NCBI GenBank assembly: GCA_021234155.1
Contig: JAJEKV010000239.1
Coordinates: 558,001-622,000 of the forward strand
Source: Isoetes taiwanensis
Taxonomy: Eukaryota; Streptophyta; Lycopodiopsida; Isoetales; Isoetaceae
Reading direction: 5' to 3'
DNA: 64,000 bases
Below the pieces are notes generated by a model. That model was not told the origin of the DNA, ran no database searches, and saw only the letters and a program-made list of their open reading frames with translations. Made by a program: the position numbers and the translations under genes. The stretch's first letter is position 1; each line of letters begins with the position of its first letter. This document shows, in pieces, positions 1 to 14,674 of the stretch.

Positions 1-851
1 TTTGCATCAAATTTATATTTCGATCATGACCACCTAAAGGAAAACCACAATGTCTCAAAATAAAACTCAAACATTCTCGAATAATCATGTCCCAAATTAC
101 GGTCCCAGCCATCATACCGAGCTTAGGTAAGTACTTACATGAAATTGCCCATAAAGATGTGGAAATTGATTGCCCTTCCTAAGTCCAAATTACCCACAAC
201 AACACTTTCTCAGTTGGGTGGGATATCGGTTTGAGACAGGCGTAGTTTGTATAAGTTTTGCAGACGAATAAGCGCAAGAGTCTTAAGTAAGAAATCACGG
301 AAGCGATTGTATAAAAGCGGAAAAGAAGCTATTAAAGTTATTTTCACTCCTTTGGATTCTCGGCTGTAACCTATTCTTTGGACAAGCGCCGCATTAAACC
401 GGAACAATCGTGGGCATAAAAGCTCTTCAAATGAAAAAATGTTGGATCAGTCATTTTCGACCGGTTTTGGCCTTAGGAAAATCCGCCATAGTTAGGCACA
501 TGCCGATTTTAGCATCCCGTTTTTCATTTATATCAGCCATGCCGTTTTGTTATTAATGGCAGCTATGGCGGAAAGATAGATACATACAATGCTTTCGAGG
601 GATAGGCTCGATAGAAAATCCGTGAACTACGGATCTCCTATAGAATGGATTGGGTTTGCGGTGGGAACCAACGGCGAACATTTGGACCACCAACGAATCG
701 ACCGAGCATTTACTGAGGAAAGAGCCGGTTTTTAGCGATCACCAAAGATATCTTTGGGCATATGTCGGCATATACCGGATATGCCCACATACCCATAACG
801 AGGGTTTGCCCCTAGGGCAACCCAAAAAAAAAACCCGAACCATACATATAT
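1..851. other. Intergenic sequence without a recognisable gene
   Basis: I see no coding signal here. Short open frames exist on both strands but match no motif I know. The sequence is A+T-rich, with short GC patches around 650-720, and it leads into the direct repeat that flanks the SINE. Confidence 0.5.
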
Positions 852-891
852 ATGAACTTCCAACATAGGTTGGATGAATAAAAAAGAAGAC
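852..891. repeat. Left 40-bp direct repeat flanking the SINE
   Basis: This 40-bp segment recurs at 1047-1086 with three mismatches, and the last 23 bases are identical. The two copies bracket the SINE exactly, so they are best read as a target-site duplication. It is longer than the 8-20 bp usual for SINEs. Confidence 0.8.
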
Positions 892-892
892 C

Positions 893-1046
893 TTTTTTTT
901 TTTTTTTTTTTTTTGAAGGCAAGGTTGGTGAGACTTGCACCCACCACGTCTCCCACCCGATGGTAGCTAGTGGTTTTGAACCTGGTGGGGTCACCCCAAC
1001 CCAAGGCCTTACCACTAAACCACCACCTCGATGGGCTGGGGCTACT
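893..1046 (-). mobile_element. tRNA-derived SINE
   Basis: Read on the minus strand, this 150-bp insert has an RNA polymerase III A box, TGGTTTAGTGG (1012-1022), and a B box, GGTTCAAAACC (972-982). They are spaced about 30 bp apart, as in a tRNA. It ends in a run of 22 A (the T run at 893-914) and lies between 40-bp direct repeats. That is the structure of a tRNA-head SINE mobilised by a LINE. No coding capacity is expected. The LINE family that mobilised it is unknown. The two LINEs downstream end in a pentamer repeat rather than poly(A), so they are not obvious partners. Confidence 0.85.
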
Positions 1047-1086
1047 ATGAAATTCCAATATATGTTGGATGAATAAAAAAGAAGAC
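1047..1086. repeat. Right 40-bp direct repeat flanking the SINE
   Basis: This is the partner of 852-891. It differs at three positions, all in the first 17 bases, which dates the insertion as not very recent. Confidence 0.8.
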
Positions 1087-1233
1087 TAACGCTACCTTGT
1101 ATCTCAAAAAAGAGGGAGGAAGGGAGGGAGAGAGAGGCGTTGGCCACATCGCATTTGAGAGATAACGAGAGATGGAAGATGACGAAAGATAGGGGGAGAG
1201 ACAAATTTTTTACTCTCCCCCTGAGAGGCGATT

Positions 1234-1293
1234 TGCCCCTAACTATTGTTAGGGGCATATCCATATACCGTTTGGCGGTTTAGTATAACCGCC
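1234..1293. repeat. Two adjacent perfect hairpins
   Basis: The first hairpin has a perfect 10-bp stem, TGCCCCTAAC (1234-1243) paired with GTTAGGGGCA (1248-1257), and a 4-nt loop. The second pairs GGCGGTT (1274-1280) with AACCGCC (1287-1293) across a 6-nt loop. They lie 16 bp apart. No CTRR end follows at Helitron distance, so I do not assign them to a family. A foldback or MITE terminus is possible. Confidence 0.6.
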
Positions 1294-3056
<1,763 letters not shown>

Positions 3057-3059
3057 ATA

Positions 3060-4890
3060 TCAACATGTACAATTCTCCATTTCCATAATGCTTTCCTCTC
3101 CTTCCTCATTCATATATATATCTAATAATTGTTTATAATTTTTTATAGACAATTCTCTCATCTTCATGACATCAATCAAATAATTACATATATTATCCAT
3201 TGGTAGTTTGAAGAAACCGTATATCAGAGACCCCTTGTGGTATTTCAAATCTTCGGCGTAGATTTTGATATCTTTGGACATCTTAGTATTAGATGCTCCT
3301 CATCTTCAATCTCATTCGCACCGCATACCTTACATGTGCGCTCCGCTCCTAGGAAAGTTCCCCATCTCCTACTTGATGCCAAGATGGTGTGAGCTTAAAC
3401 GTAATCTCTGAGACTAACCTTCTCTTATAACATGAAATATTACTTCTCATATGCAATGCTTCTTCTAGTTCAGATTTATTGAATCTCTATAGAATCCCAT
3501 CTTGGATCACGGGTTACGCCATAAAGTATGTTGTACTTTCCTTTCTATCCATTCCTTAAATCTTTGATATCCCTCGGTATCTCTTCTAGTGACATATTCC
3601 ATTTACAAAGCCATTTTCCAATATCCTTAAACCACCCCGGATCATTGCAAGTCTAGGCAATCTATCAAGCGTCCATGTCTCGTACTCTAATCACATATTT
3701 TAATGTTTGAAAAAGGGCTTCGCTTCCAATGGCATTAGACGCCTCGCTAGCATCATAGGGTGCAAAGTCCGTACCTTGACTCCTAACTCATCCAATAAGA
3801 ATTTTTCTATATTTTTCCACTCTTTTCCACATCTCAAGTGAAAGGCACGGTCCCCATGCTTCACATCCATAGTACGTACCAATGTTTCATATACCATTTT
3901 TTTCAAATTCCAATCCATAATGTCTGCGCTTTTTCACACTTCCTCGCATTGCATATAGAGCTTTAAGCCCTGCATTTGTTCTCTGCTGCACCGCCTTTAT
4001 TCCAATTATAGTTGTGATCTACTATAAGCCCAAGATACTTATATGTGTCACATATTTCAATTTCCTGCTCATTATAGAAAAAGTGAAAATCTGGTGTCCT
4101 CATCCCAAAACCAGAATCTTGGTTTTGCTTAGGTTAACCTGCATGCTCATTATGCTCACAAAATGAAGATAGTGCATTGATGTGTTTTTGCATATCATTT
4201 GCATTTCTAGCAAGAATTACAATATCATCTCGCATATAATAAAAGTACTAGCACATACCCGTGATTGTGGTGCGCCCCTCCATTTTTTTACGCAACCATT
4301 CTTCGGTTGATCAATATAGATGCGAATAACGTGGAGAAAGTGGGCATCCCTATTTAACCCCAATGTTACTAAGTATTTCATCCCGGCATTGGTCATACAA
4401 AGGAGTGATAAGCGAACCACTACTTTCTCATACAAGCGTTACTCTTGCATTCCTCAACTCTATTGGTACATTGATATTACCCATGTACTCCCAAATATTT
4501 TTCCGTCTCAAAGATATCAAATGCTTTCGTGAGATCTACAAATAATGCAAAGAGTGGCCTTTTAGTTTTCTTAAGCCCGACTCAGTAAGAACTCTAATAG
4601 TAACCAAATGATCAATAGTGGACTTTTGGGCCTAAAAACCCGCTGCCCGATTGCCCTTATATTGCTTTCTTCAGCCCATGCACTCATTTTTTTTTCTCAA
4701 CAATAGTAGCAAGCGGTTTAGAAAAGGGTCGCTTACCATCACCATCTGACGGTAATTATTTGGGTCTTTAATGTCCCCGGTTTTATGGATAAGTAACACG
4801 GTTAATACGCCATGATGGAGGAAAACCATGTACCATAGCGCATTCATCATTTTAGTAACAACCTTTGTGGTGGTTTTGCCGCCCATTTCA
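3060..4890 (-). pseudogene. LINE 1 ORF2 reverse transcriptase and C-terminal region
   Basis: Recognisable pieces in order are the RT entry IHKTGDIKDPNNYR (about 4800); motif A, FVDLTKAFD (about 4530); a GVK-GCPLSP block (about 4350); and a damaged YADD box reading YMRDDIVILARN (about 4220). The C-terminal zinc motif is CKVCGANEIEDEEHLILRC, at 3278-3334. The altered catalytic box means this RT could not work as read. The C-terminal CCHC is typical of L1-clade ORF2 and probably contacts RNA. Confidence 0.82.
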
Positions 4891-5275
4891 CCATTTACGA
4901 TACTAGCCCAAAAGCATCCTTTGACTTACCACAAGAAAGCTTACGTATGCTGCTATTATATCTTCCTCCTCAAATATTAGCAAAGGTCCATTTTTTTCCA
5001 TCCGATCATCTAAATCCTCAATGTGGTACAATTTTTTCTCACTGTTGTATTAAGCGCCCTACTTCTAGTCTTCTTTGAGTTTCTTTGCTTTTATTTTTTA
5101 AGTGGGCCCAAAATTTTTTAGGATTCTTCATTAAGTCCTCCACCAAGGATTCCTGTTTTTGCTTATAATACAATCTCTTTTTCTGCCGTATTAGCTACGA
5201 TACTCATTACGACCTGATTTTTCTTCTCCAAACATGCATCTTTGAATTCACGCCTTTTTTTCCTTACATTCCTTG

Positions 5276-6450
5276 TCATACCATCCATTGCATGGCAGCC
5301 CCTTCATTCTCCTTCGGATAAAAGCATGCATTTGCTATCCTTGTGAGCATGGACGTCATCATTCTATCCATTTCAACTACATCATTCTCTGGCCATGATA
5401 TGCTATTAGCTTGTTCTTCACAACACTGCAAATATATATCTTTTTGAGCTGCTTTCATGTGCATAACAGCCCGCATATCAATTTCCTTACTCAATTCCAA
5501 ATTGTTAGTTTGTATATGCATAACAATTGGATAATGATCGGATATGGGCACAGAATCATCAACAAAAAAATCCGAAATATTATCAATCATTTTAATATTT
5601 GTCATTGCTAAATCCACAACACTAAGACCTCTTCCAGTAGGTCCAACTGAAGTATATTTGCTAGAATGTGGAAATTTTTTTGATGCCATTAAGGACCACC
5701 AAACCCAAACCACTACACATATTTAACAAATGCGTGCCTTGCGGTTTGCACGCGTCTTCATTGGCATCTTACGTCTCCGATATAATCCGCCTCTCTTAAT
5801 TCCTCGTCGTCAAGTCCTTCCATCCATATAGGGTCCCCATAACGGCGACTATGTAAGCCTGATTATGTGCAATTCTACCATTAAAGTCACCCATTAGGAT
5901 AATATCTCCCAGCCTTTCTAACTGCAGAACCTCTTTCTCCAAATAATGGAAAGGATCATCCTTATCCATATTGTCAGCATTATATATCGGGGATTCTCGT
6001 GGCGGAAAATAGCAACTTTGCAATGTATGTTTTCTTATTATCATTTCTAAATTCGGCCGGATATGTTGCTTGGGCGAGTCTTTTCTTAATGATTCTAAAA
6101 TATTCTATCATCATTATCCCGACATAACAAGCAACTCCTCCAAATCCTTTCCGTCTCCATCCCTTAATATTCCAAACAGAGTGCAAAAGTACAAAGCCTG
6201 GTAAATCTGGTAATCCTTCTTCTTCATGTTCATGAGTTTCCAGTAGAAACATCACATCCCAAGATCTGAGAGCGTCAATAAGAGCAGCCCTTGTTTTCGC
6301 TTTCCCATTGATGTTCCGCGATATCACGATGGCTGAACTTCCTATGCTTCTATTCTTTGCTTTGCCCCCCTTCCAATAAGCCCGTTTTCCAGCTTGCTTT
6401 GCCTCCTTTATTTTATTAGCTTCCTCCTTGTTTTGTTGCATCATTGCCAT
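5276..6450 (-). pseudogene. LINE 1 ORF2 endonuclease region, fused in frame to the ORF1 CTD
   Basis: One open frame (5980-6450) starts in the ORF1 CTD and continues into the APE-like endonuclease, ISRNINGK...DVMFLLETHEHEE. The next pieces, frameshifted, carry DIILMGDFNGRI (within 5796-6044) and the terminal SDHYPIV histidine motif (5276-5713). These are the metal-binding and catalytic hallmarks of the exonuclease-endonuclease-phosphatase fold that nicks target DNA. At least two frameshifts break it. Confidence 0.8.
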
Positions 6451-7330
6451 TGTGAGGTCCTCATTGATCCATATCTATTGGCCTCTTAACATTTGGCTTA
6501 CGCAACACCCGTGCATCTTATCATTCCTACTTCCCATTTTTCACAATAACATTCGTGGTCTATCTCCTCGTCTTCCCACTCGAAAGCTTCTACAATCTGA
6601 ACATTATGACATTGCAAAGTGTTATCAAACAGTCCTCTTACCTCTGTTTGGATATCTTCTATTTCTTTTTCAGCCATCCCTGCAATACATAGATTCATCG
6701 CCCTTCTTTCCTTCTCTTGATATTCCAGTAATCGGCGTCTAGCTTGGCGATAACTTCATGCCATGATATATTATCTTAGCCATCATCCGCCTCATCAACA
6801 TTACGCTTATTTGCCATATCTGAACACAATGTCGCATTTTCCTGTCTGATTTCTTTGAGAGATTCTACAACAGCTTGCATTACCTTAGCAGATTCTACTT
6901 CTTTCAATGCTAGTTCCTTTCTAATTTGCTCCATATCTTTTACTTGTTTTGATCCATACGTTTCAAAGATTTTAAACAAGATTTTCCTTGTTTACGTCAT
7001 CTCATTTACCATCATTCTTCTTGTTTCACCATCTCGAGAAATCAAAGTAAAGGGATTGGCATCATACCGCATCAAATCGCCCCTATTGCGGACCATCGAT
7101 TTTGTTGCGGCACTGTATTCAGCCCTGTTGCGGACCATCGATTTGTTCGCGGATTTTTTCTTTATTGCGGGTTCAAAGGAGACCATGAAGCGGGCGGGGT
7201 TTGTAACATCGGGACCAATGTTTGCTATTGCGGATGTATTTACATCAGAAAAGCGGGCCCATGTTTGTCCCATCCGGACCACTGTATATTCAATCGTGGC
7301 CAGATTCGACCCGTTCAACATCACGCCTTG
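6430..7330 (-). pseudogene. LINE 1 ORF1-like protein (coiled coil, RRM, CTD)
   Basis: The frame is broken, but three segments can be followed. One is a heptad-rich helix with Lys/Glu-rich text around KQVKDMEQIRKELAL (about 6776-6950). The second is an L1 ORF1p-like RRM segment starting NLCIAGMAEKEIED (about 6698). The third is a CTD with IWINEDLT followed by a KEAK-containing helix (about 6470-6370). These match the order in L1 ORF1p, a trimeric RNA chaperone that packages LINE RNA. I see no CCHC knuckle of the kind common in angiosperm L1 ORF1. The CTD reads into the endonuclease without a stop. Confidence 0.72.
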
Positions 7331-7451
7331 TGCCCTTTTTCGTCCAGCCCTATACCCTTCCGGGCATTATCTTCCTTTTCATTTTTATTTTTCTTAGTGT
7401 TATGGGTGGGCTTAGTCCAAGAATGCTTGATGGAGAGGATCCAAGAAGCAT

Positions 7452-7476
7452 GAGAGAGAGAGAGAGAGAGAGAGTT

Positions 7477-7550
<74 letters not shown>
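7452..7550. repeat. GA microsatellite between LINE 1 and LINE 2
   Basis: A GA run at 7452-7472, an interruption of six bases (TTGATG), then (GA)36 at 7479-7550. It serves at once as the 5' flank of LINE 1 and the 3' flank of LINE 2 (both on the minus strand). Confidence 0.97.
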
Positions 7551-7553
<3 letters not shown>

Positions 7554-7606
7554 GAAATGAAATGAAATGTATTACGTCTATGGGAGGCCTCACAGGCCTA
7601 TTAGAC
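7551..7606 (-). repeat. LINE 2 3' stem-loop and ATTTC tail
   Basis: AGGCCT (7585-7590) pairs with AGGCCT (7594-7599) around a 3-nt loop, and GTCTA (7576-7580) pairs with TAGAC (7602-7606) below it. ATTTC pentamers follow in LINE sense, then (TC)36. The position matches the LINE 1 stem-loop, with different paired bases. Confidence 0.72.
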
Positions 7607-7723
7607 GACAAGTTTTATACAGTATCATAGAATAATAGATGAGTCTCAGAATCCTCATCTAGTTCCTCGCTCTCGCTCAAATCCTCATTTTCTTCTAGTA
7701 AAATATTTACATTTTTTATCTGA

Positions 7724-7793
7724 CTCTCTCTATCTTTGTAAAATTTCAATCATATAAGCTCTCTCTATCTTTGTAAAATTTCAATCATATAAG
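7724..7793. repeat. Perfect 35-bp tandem duplication in the LINE 2 3' region
   Basis: Two identical 35-bp units, 7724-7758 and 7759-7793, lie at the end of the LINE 2 coding region. LINE 1 has no match at this place, so the duplication is private to this copy. Confidence 0.85.
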
Positions 7794-9480
7794 ACCCTAT
7801 CTGGTCTCCTTGTAACATGAAAAAAGTTTTTAGATTTTCAGCAGTTATATCAAAACGATTTCTTATCAACTGGTATGCTGGACATCTTAGCAAAACATGG
7901 TCTTCGTCTTCTATATCATCCCCTCCACAAACTTTGCAATTACGCAGGTCTCTTGGAGTAATCTGACCCCATCTACCAACTTCCACTGCAAGGTGATGTG
8001 AACTAAGCCGCATTCTACATATTGTGTGTCTTTTTTAATCGAAATATTCTCCTTTAAGTAGGTTCTTTTGCAGAGTTGGGTTCATGTTGTGCACTGTACA
8101 AGAGCATCTTCGTCTTGGGATTACGCCACATTTTCTTTAATACTTTCTCATGTACCCATTCTCTCAAATTATCTTTTATTCGAATTGCATCCTCCCATTT
8201 GATATCCCACTTATTGAGCCACTTTTTCACATCATCAAACCATCCCTTTTCAGCACTCATTAACAAAGCCTGCTTTGGGATTCTATTGTCATCCATCGCA
8301 TTACTTTCTTAACATATCGATGCATCTAAGTATTGCTTCTCCCTCAAGAGGCATTAGACACCTTACATTAGCATCATCGGATATGGGGTCCGCACTTTTA
8401 CTCCAAGTTCGGGGCGTAAGAATTTCTTGATTGCACATTTCAATATCCTCCCATAGGCATTGTGGAAGACTTGGGCCCCATATTTCGCACCCATACAAGA
8501 TGACACTCTGGACTAAAGATTCAAATAGTCTAATCTTGATGGCCAAGACCATAAGTATATTCTTCTACACATACTTTTGCATAGAGTATAATGCCTTACG
8601 TCCTCCCTCAATTCTACGGACTATGCATGCATTCCATTTATGGTTTCTGCTCATCTCTAGCCCAAGATATTTATATGCTTCACATGCTTGCACAATCTTT
8701 GCCTTTATATCGAATGTGTGATCTTGCCTAAGTGCCCCAGCTTGTCATAATGTTAGATTTCTCTAAATTTACTTGCATTCCCATCTCATCACGAGAATCT
8801 AGCAAGGACATCTAGGTGTTCTTTGCATATGCTCTTTTGTGCGTGCAAACATAACAATATCATCGGCATACATAAGCAATTGAACAACATACCCGTGTAT
8901 TTGTGTGCCTCCTTCACTATTGGCCCTTAGCATCTCTTCCAATCCATCAATAAAGAGTCCAAATAAGATCGGGGGACATTGGGCATCCTTGTTTCACTCC
9001 GGCGTTGCTTTCCGTTATCTCCTCGCACATCCAATGAGAAAGGCATAGATAAGCTGTACAAACACCTTTTTCGTACAATATATGGGTGCCTCTTGCGGAT
9101 GTTTTGGAACCTGCAATTTTTCATTCTTTCCCAAAGCTTTGATCTCGGCACTTTATCAAATGCTTTCTTAAAGTCAATGAAACATATATGAACTGGCTTT
9201 TAGTGCCTTTACGGAATCAAAAATAGTTTTCAAAGCAAGCAAGTGATCTATGGTAGATCTATTACTTAGAAAACCAACTGGGATTCGCCCTCTTTCCGTG
9301 TCTTTCAGCCCAGGTCACTAACTTTTCTCTCTATAATAGTTGCAAATAATTTTGAAAAGAGACTACTTACCATAAGTGTTCTATAATTATTTGCTTCCGA
9401 TCATCGGGCGCTTTTTGTGTTGGGACCACTCTATTCGTTGCCATGTTTGAGGGAATCCTGCTCTCATGGCGTTTGTAAAC
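7765..9480 (-). pseudogene. LINE 2 ORF2 reverse transcriptase and C-terminal region
   Basis: The RT pieces are NYRTLMVSSLFSKLFA (about 9390), DFKKAFDKVPRSKLWERM (about 9180), GVKQGCPMSP then LFGLFIDG (about 9000), and an intact MYADDIVMFART (about 8870). The C-terminal region contains CKVCGGDDIEDEDHVLLRC (7882-7938). Unlike LINE 1, the catalytic YADD box is intact, although frameshifts elsewhere break the protein. Confidence 0.85.
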
Positions 9481-9499
9481 ATCTTTGCAACTATTTCAT

Positions 9500-10935
9500 T
9501 CACACTATCCCTGCCCACTTCAAAGTGTTCGCACATAAACCATATGAGTCTCTTGCCTTACCATTTGCCAAGTTCATAATACCTTCCGCTACCTCTTCCT
9601 TTGTGAATGCAAGATCAGATTGCACCTTGACTTCCTCTGGGATAGCATCATCGTGATATAGTTGCACTACACAACGCCATAAAGCATGGTCGACAAGGGG
9701 ATACATTGTTGTTTTGCTTGCCGACTTACTCCAAAAGAGCTTAGGCTCTACAAGATATTGATCAAGGAGTGTCTCTTGTTGTCTCGACAAATCTTCTTTT
9801 TCAGTCTAACCAGGCTTCTATATTCTTTTTTACATGTTCCCCTTTGGATAGCACTACACCTTCTTAGCTTTTTCTTAGCATCTCGGCATTCATGATCGTA
9901 CCAAGAGTTGCACTTTAATCCTTTATAGACCCTTTGGGAAACAAAACATTCCCTTGCAGATTCCGTCAGGATTCTATGCAAGTCTGTGCTCATGTCATTG
10001 ACATCTTTATCCAGATTCATCTCTGCAAGTTTTCCCTCCACCATCTCTTTGTATTTGTCAGCCTTCCGCGGATTCAGTTTTACCCCCAGAGTTTGTGAAG
10101 GTGGCATGTGTTTTGAAGGAGTGACAGTGATAGGCAGAGTGAAAATTAATGGCGCATGGTCGATTCCACTGCTCATCCATAATTGTAAACTTCGGTAATC
10201 TTGTCGGTGTTTTCTTTGGGCGTAATTATGTAATCCACCACACTTCTCTCTCTGCACGTGCATTTAGCTGTCGTAGGGAATTTTTCCATACCATTACATA
10301 TGAGAAGATCAGTGCTGCAGCATAGGTTAAGCAGTTGTCTTCCAGATCTGGTAATAATGGAATCTTTGGAATTCTGTGCCATCCTTGTGACCTCGGCTCT
10401 TCATCATCCATTACTTCCAAACAGGCGGATCATGATTTCCGGTGTATCTTTGTGGCTTGCTTCATTCCATTCTGCGGTTAAAATCTCTGTCAATATGATA
10501 TCCCTTTCTCTTGGTACTTCATAATATCTTGTTCCAGCTCAAAGAACAAATCTTCACTAGATGTACGAATCTTTGTACATTTGTTTGTGTCTCGGAGCAT
10601 AATAGCATCTGACCACGTAAAAGTGGTTTCTGCTCCTAGAATTTTCAGCCATAAATATTGATTATTTTTGTCTTTCTTAATTCCTTCTACTAATTCCACG
10701 TGTATTTGTTTGATGTAACACGCAATCCCTCCATTTCCCATATCTCTTTCCTTAAATCTGTGATTCTTTACGGAGTAGATCGGTTCAAATCCTTCTATGT
10801 CGGGGTAAGCGATATATGTCATGTTCTTTAGTTTCTAAGAAACATATCATGTCTGTCTCCTCTAGAATTTTTCATACTCGGGGATTTTGTCAATTGTAAG
10901 TCTATTTATATTCCATACGGTGATCACGAGGTGCC
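9500..10935 (-). pseudogene. LINE 2 ORF2 endonuclease and linker
   Basis: The endonuclease opens with ITVWNINRLTIDKIPEY and CFLETKEHD (about 10920-10800). It continues through ERDMGNGGIACYIK (in 10490-10822), a DFN-type motif near 10470, and the CRERSVVDYII block (about 10260) that precedes the terminal GIDHAPL histidine motif (about 10150). A basic linker follows (9748-10100), then the pre-RT segment FTKEEVAEGIMNLANGKA (in 9500-9790). The order is standard for L1-clade ORF2. Several frameshifts are present. Confidence 0.8.
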
Positions 10936-10949
10936 TCCCCGCCTTCCTA

Positions 10950-11630
10950 GGCTTCTACAATCGCCTTCCCCTTAACCCATTTCACTTTACAGTTTGTTCA
11001 TTTTTTGCCTCCTTGAATTTCACAATCTCACGCTTCTTGTCGACCATTTGCTCCTTCGTAAGATCTTCATTTATCCAAATGAATTTATTTTTCGGTTTGT
11101 ATCACATTTCTTAATTACTTGGAAGCGGTTTTCCACATTCTGAGAATTTTACAAGTACATCTTGAGTGTTCGGCATCTTTCCTTCCAATACGAAATGCAT
11201 CTAAAATCTACGATTTCTGAATTTCCAGCTCTTCATGGAAGAATTTTTTCAACATGTGCTTTTGTATCCTCATTTTCTACTTAGGGGAGTCCTACAATTC
11301 TCAGATTTAATGACCTCTGCTTCAGCTCTTGTTCTTCCACATAATGTTGGAATGCTTGTTTTAGCTCTGCAATCTAAACCGGTTCCATTCTCCGGTGTAT
11401 GTGCTTTTTATAATATCGATTTCTGTTTTGTATCATTCATCTCTTGCCTTAATTGTTGGACATCTTTCCTAAGAGCATCATTCTCGATCCTAAGCCGTTT
11501 GATTTCATTGAGAAGGTTTTCTTCTCTTCTTTGCGACTTCTGGCGAAAACTTGTGATCTCGTTCGGATAGAAGCCAAAGTAATTTGTCTCGAATCACAAC
11601 CGAATCTGCTTCCATTTTCTTAGGCTTTTT
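10950..11630 (-). pseudogene. LINE 2 ORF1-like protein
   Basis: The likely start is the ATG just 5' of EADSVVIRDKLL (about 11610). A long coiled coil follows (RREENLLNEIKRLRIEN, about 11540-11440). The RRM segment reads RSLNLRIVGLP then VENEDTKAHVEKIL. A DAFRIGRKDA block follows, and then the CTD with FWINEDLTKEQM and KFKEAK (about 11070-10990). This is the L1 ORF1p arrangement. The frame shifts several times. The CTD and the endonuclease start are in one frame, separated by about 20 codons with two stops that single changes would remove. Confidence 0.72.
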
Positions 11631-11907
11631 TGTTTGCCCATCTGTGCGTTCAGAGCTTTAAACTTGGCAGGCTCAAGCCCCTACGCTTTTTTTACGCCCA
11701 ATCACTGCTTGGCCGGTCAGTACCTGCCCAATAAGCCAAGGCTCGGATCTTAAGAAGAAAAAAATCAAATCTAGAAGATCCTTTTGCCCTTTGTGTTTCG
11801 ATGCCTATGTTTTTCCCAACAAATTGCCTCAGAAGGCTCAGGTCTTGAGAGGAGGTAAACTCGAATCTACAAGACCCATTGTCGTTAATGATCGAAAATC
11901 AAATCTG

Positions 11908-12959
<1,052 letters not shown>

Positions 12960-13790
12960 CCTTTCCATATTCTCTCTGGCAGACGCCATTGCCCTCGCGG
13001 CCCGTCTTCATCTCAACATGGTACGGGCTACCCTTAGGTTTCTTTTGGTCCCACCCATGTCCAGAAATTTCAGTCCTCACCATCTTTTCAATCTCCTGTC
13101 AATGTGTATAGTATTGGTGATCTCAAATTGAATGAGAAAGGCACATAGGGTATTTTGACAAATGACCCCCAAATTGTGGACCTCCTAGGTTTCTTTGGTC
13201 CCTCACCGATGCCTTGCATGCAACCATCTACCGTGCCTCCGGACACGCCTATTCTTATACCTAATCATTATGTTTACGGCGACCTCGCCGTCACTCAAGC
13301 TCCCTCCACGCTCCACAACCTCAAACTTCTATATCCTTTTTTTTGGGAATGCGAAAGGAAGCACATCCTCGATCGAAAGTCAAAGCACATGGAGGAGTGT
13401 GAAGTTCTGCCGCTGTTTTTAAGCGAACACTCAGCCCCCGGATCAAGTTTCATATTTTCTCTACCACACTCGTGGAGCACCACATCAATGGCTCATGGCT
13501 AATGAAAGTCATTGGAAACAAAATTGGCAAGAAATGAAGGCGGCCTTTACGTCTCATTATGGTACTCGATGATGATCAACAACTTCTTAAGCAATTCAAT
13601 GATCTCCAACAACCACCCTCGGAACCGCGCGGAGATTTTGGTTGATCGTCAAGACATCTTGGTTGACAAGCTCAAGGAGTATCCTATGCAGAGTCAGATC
13701 TTAATGCAGTTAAAGTTGGCACAAGTTGCATGCAAATATTTGGCGCACTCTAGATGTATAGTACACTTCGAGTAATGTCGCCCATTAAAT
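12960..13790 (+). pseudogene. Ty3/Gypsy gag-like relic
   Basis: A plus-strand frame (with stops) reads SSSQHGTGYP, VSFGPTHVQKFQ, then a Pro-rich stretch and LKLLYPFFWECERKHILDRK, ending near 13500. A frameshifted continuation runs to about 13780. The GTGYP/VSFGP-HV-KFQ segment recurs in the minus-strand Gypsy relic near 48.85 kb, which links the two to one family. No protease, RT or LTR is visible, so this is a fragment. The Gypsy call rests on that similarity alone. Confidence 0.45.
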
Positions 13791-14674
13791 CATATAAATA
13801 CCATAGCAAAAAGCGTATAAAAATGCAAAAGAAACCCCTTGTTATTGTGCTAGATATTAGGTTCATAGACAATATAGTAATAGATAGTAATAGCTCAATA
13901 TTTCTTTCATCGTTACTATAATGCATTAAAGATGATAGATGTCATATTGGGATATTTACTAAATCTAGTTGCTCAATTTTATTGATGAAGGGTAATAGAA
14001 CTTGGGACATTGCTATTTGATGGCTATAAGATCTTTTTAGGAGCAATGCTTCAACATGCCATTTGCTCCATGCACAAGTCTTCTAATATGCTTCGTGCAC
14101 AAACCTTCTACACCTTGTGACAAAACATTTTATACTGATATACCAAACCATTTCAAGTCCCACAAATAAGTCTATCAATAAAACATGTGCAAAATTTATT
14201 CTTTGTCATTTCTTCGGTCTAATGATAAGAAATAATTTGAAGATATTGAATCCAAACACGGTCCTTCACTTCTTCCTAAGGGGAGAAGCTTTAAAGGCCA
14301 TCAGTATCTTAACCTGGACTACAACAATAACACTAGGAACAAATGAATAAATGCCTTGGAATATGTGCGACCTATGATGCTTCAGTTGTCTATATAACCA
14401 ACCAAACCCTACATGAAATGCCTTACCTTATTGATTTTGGAACCCATGCTGGTGGATAGGATGTTAAGAGAGGGATGGGTGTCCAGTCTCGTTGAGTAAG
14501 CATTATGGCCAAGACCATGTTAGTTGAACTCTTGGACAATAAAATAAGCAATGCTCTCAAGTGTTTCGACAATTGAAAGGCAAAATGGGCATATTTCGGG
14601 GATAGAAGATCAGGATTCCCTAAGATTCCTATTAGATGCCCTAAGACCCTTGACATTTTAGTCCGAAAGGATAG
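13791..14674. other. Intergenic sequence
   Basis: A+T-rich, with no gene, repeat or element end that I can support. Confidence 0.45.

Noticed and set aside
893-1046. Functional tRNA gene
   Set aside because: Only the A and B boxes are tRNA-like. No cloverleaf can be formed, and the poly(A) end and flanking repeats show a SINE.
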